A DNA stretch of 64,000 bases from Pseudomonadota bacterium. Its GTDB lineage: Bacteria; Pseudomonadota; Gammaproteobacteria; Steroidobacterales; Steroidobacteraceae. The translations under genes and the position numbers were made by a program. The stretch spans positions 78,885 through 142,884 of the forward strand of contig JAJZFQ010000006.1 in NCBI GenBank assembly GCA_021805275.1, read 5' to 3'. The notes beneath the pieces were generated by a model, which saw only the letters and a program-made list of their open reading frames with translations, made no database searches and had not been told where the DNA came from. Numbering within the stretch: the first letter of the stretch is position 1; each line of letters starts with the position of its first letter. Positions 63,037 through 64,000 of the stretch are shown here, in pieces.

Positions 63037-63579
63037 TCAACGAATGAACTGAGTCGCGCGACGCATGACCGACTTCACGACGAAGGCCGATTGAATGCGC
63101 AGCACCGCGCGGATCCGCGTGAGCTGGGTAATCACCGATTGATAATGCTCCAAATCCCTAGCCAGCGCCCGCACCAGATAGTCGGCTTCCCCGGTGATCT
63201 GGAAGCAGTCCGTCACTTCCTTGACCTTGGCGATCTGCGCCTCGAAATCCGCGATTTCGCTCTCGGTCTGCTTGGCGAGTGTGATCGAGATCAGTGCCTC
63301 GACGGAGCCGACGAGCCGCGACTCATTCAGTACGGCCATGTAGCCGGTGATGTAACCGGACCGCTCCAGGCGTCGGACGCGACGCAGGGTTGGGGTGAGT
63401 GACAGGCCTATGCCGTCGGATAGCTCACGCCACGATATCCTGCCCTGCTGCGACAGCGTACGGAGGATTCTGCGATCCAGGGCATCCAGCACGTCTTCAT
63501 TGCTCACTTCAAACTCCGGCTCGGCGGGCGTTCGTGTTGACTGATCGGCAGGAATCGCCGCCGGATGAGAGCCGGCCAC
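63037..63579 (-). CDS. Lrp/AsnC-family transcriptional regulator
   Basis: 180 residues from ATG 63579; a GTG at 63507 (VSNEDVLDALDRRILRTLSQ) gives a more usual 156. The N-terminal winged helix is LDRRILRTLSQQGRISWREL, then LSLTPTLRRVRRLERSGYIT. The C-terminal RAM effector domain has EALISITLAKQTESEIADFE and VTDCFQITGEADYLVRALAR. Members respond to amino acids. It is convergent with the receptor gene (13 bp apart) and divergent from the secreted protein at 63908, a likely target. Confidence 0.92.
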   Translation of the reverse strand: MAGSHPAAIPADQSTRTPAEPEFEVSNEDVLDALDRRILRTLSQQGRISWRELSDGIGLSLTPTLRRVRRLERSGYITGYMAVLNESRLVGSVEALISITLAKQTESEIADFEAQIAKVKEVTDCFQITGEADYLVRALARDLEHYQSVITQLTRIRAVLRIQSAFVVKSVMRRATQFIR

Positions 63580-63907
63580 GAGCCGACATCACCGCAGACC
63601 GCGATGCACGGCGCAGCCGCCCCCCAGCCGTCGTCTCACGAGAGGGTGGGAGCGTGCGCACCATCCATGCTCCTGCGAGCTGGTTGCGTGCCGCGGCGCC
63701 CGGGGCGCATCACCTGAGTACGCTGCAGCGTAGCATAACGGCCGACAAGGGCTCGACGGTCTCTGGCGAGGCGCAGCCGTACGGAGCCGGTTAGCCGCAG
63801 TCCGTCGACCCGGATCGCGGCGTCACGTCGACCCGATGAACAAGCGTTTAATACACCAACTCCTTAGACCTAAAATGAATCCGACTTACAGCAAGAGGCG
63901 ACCCGCC
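63580..63907. promoter_or_regulatory. Divergent region between the Lrp-type regulator and the next gene
   Basis: 328 bp without a credible gene. The part near 63845-63890 is A/T-richer (GTTTAATACACC, TTAGACCTAAAATGAATCC) and probably holds the promoter and operator for the gene at 63908; AAGAGG lies before its ATG. Confidence 0.35.
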
Positions 63908-64000
63908 ATGCTCAAGGCACGTTACGTTGCGCTGCTCTCGTTCCTGTCCCTGGGGCTTCCGATTGCGACCGCCGCGCCCCTGCCGGCCGTTGCGCTCGCA
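63908..64000 (+). CDS. Secreted protein, only the signal peptide is in the window
   Basis: The window ends after 31 codons. They read MLKARYVALLSFLSLGLPIA then TAAPLPAVALA, a typical Sec signal peptide, with AAGAGG upstream of the ATG. Next to a TonB-dependent receptor and an Lrp regulator a periplasmic peptidase would be a common partner, but nothing visible supports that. Confidence 0.6.
   Translation, partial: MLKARYVALLSFLSLGLPIATAAPLPAVALA

Noticed and set aside
1..64000. CRISPR arrays, rRNA genes or complete insertion sequences
   Set aside because: No regularly spaced repeats, no rRNA-like segments and no transposase with terminal inverted repeats were seen.

Overview
The window is GC-rich chromosomal DNA (about two thirds G+C by eye) from a gammaproteobacterium. 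The order dnaN-dnaA-rpmH-rnpA-yidD-yidC-mnmE at the left places it at the replication origin. An arginine operon using an N-acyl-ornithine carbamoyltransferase (argF'), a dapF-DUF484-xerC-hslVU block, an AlgZ/AlgR-type pair, cytochrome c4 next to dsbA, and a TonB-dependent receptor with an Lrp regulator all point to the Xanthomonadales/Nevskiales/Steroidobacterales side of the class. The species cannot be named from the sequence.

Layout. 1-6588: origin-proximal core genes. 6589 to about 14400: an accessory island inserted directly behind mnmE. It opens with a tyrosine integrase broken by a frameshift. The rest lies on the minus strand: an AbiEi-like gene with an internal deletion, a MazG-type nucleotide pyrophosphohydrolase, a PD-(D/E)XK nuclease/DUF2075 helicase, remnants of an EVE-HNH gene and of mobC, a MOBP-type relaxase, and a VapBC45-like toxin-antitoxin pair. 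14934-17833: a fumarylacetoacetate-hydrolase-family enzyme, an FMN alpha-hydroxy-acid dehydrogenase and a truncated GntR regulator. 18275-21440: two secreted glycoside hydrolases (GH144-like and GH39-like). 21460-26548: pyruvate carboxylase, an isoaspartyl peptidase and an unknown gene. 26719-34823: a tightly packed run of an FlhC-like regulator, NADH pyrophosphatase NudC, an NRDE protein and the TamA/TamB envelope system. 34899-43079: argR-argG-(P-loop protein of unknown role)-argC-argD-argF'-argB-argH. 43208-49594: sensor kinase/LytTR regulator, dapF, DUF484, xerC and hslVU. 49646-53677: lipoprotein-type DsbA, cytochrome c4, engB and a succinate-semialdehyde dehydrogenase. 53678-64000: a looser region with two small secreted proteins, a diguanylate cyclase, an ElaB/holin/DUF3618 membrane trio, a TonB-dependent receptor, an Lrp/AsnC regulator and the first codons of another secreted protein.

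Functional logic. The arginine genes form one operon from acetylglutamate phosphorylation to arginine, with their repressor encoded first. Carbamoylation appears to occur on an acylated ornithine, so a deacylase acting on acylcitrulline is needed, and none is recognisable here. An uncharacterised P-loop protein sits, translationally coupled, between argG and argC. The island reads as a decaying mobilisable element carrying a candidate defence module (nucleotide hydrolase, nuclease-helicase, former EVE-HNH nuclease) and a TA pair. That module is the part of the window most likely to be an undescribed system.
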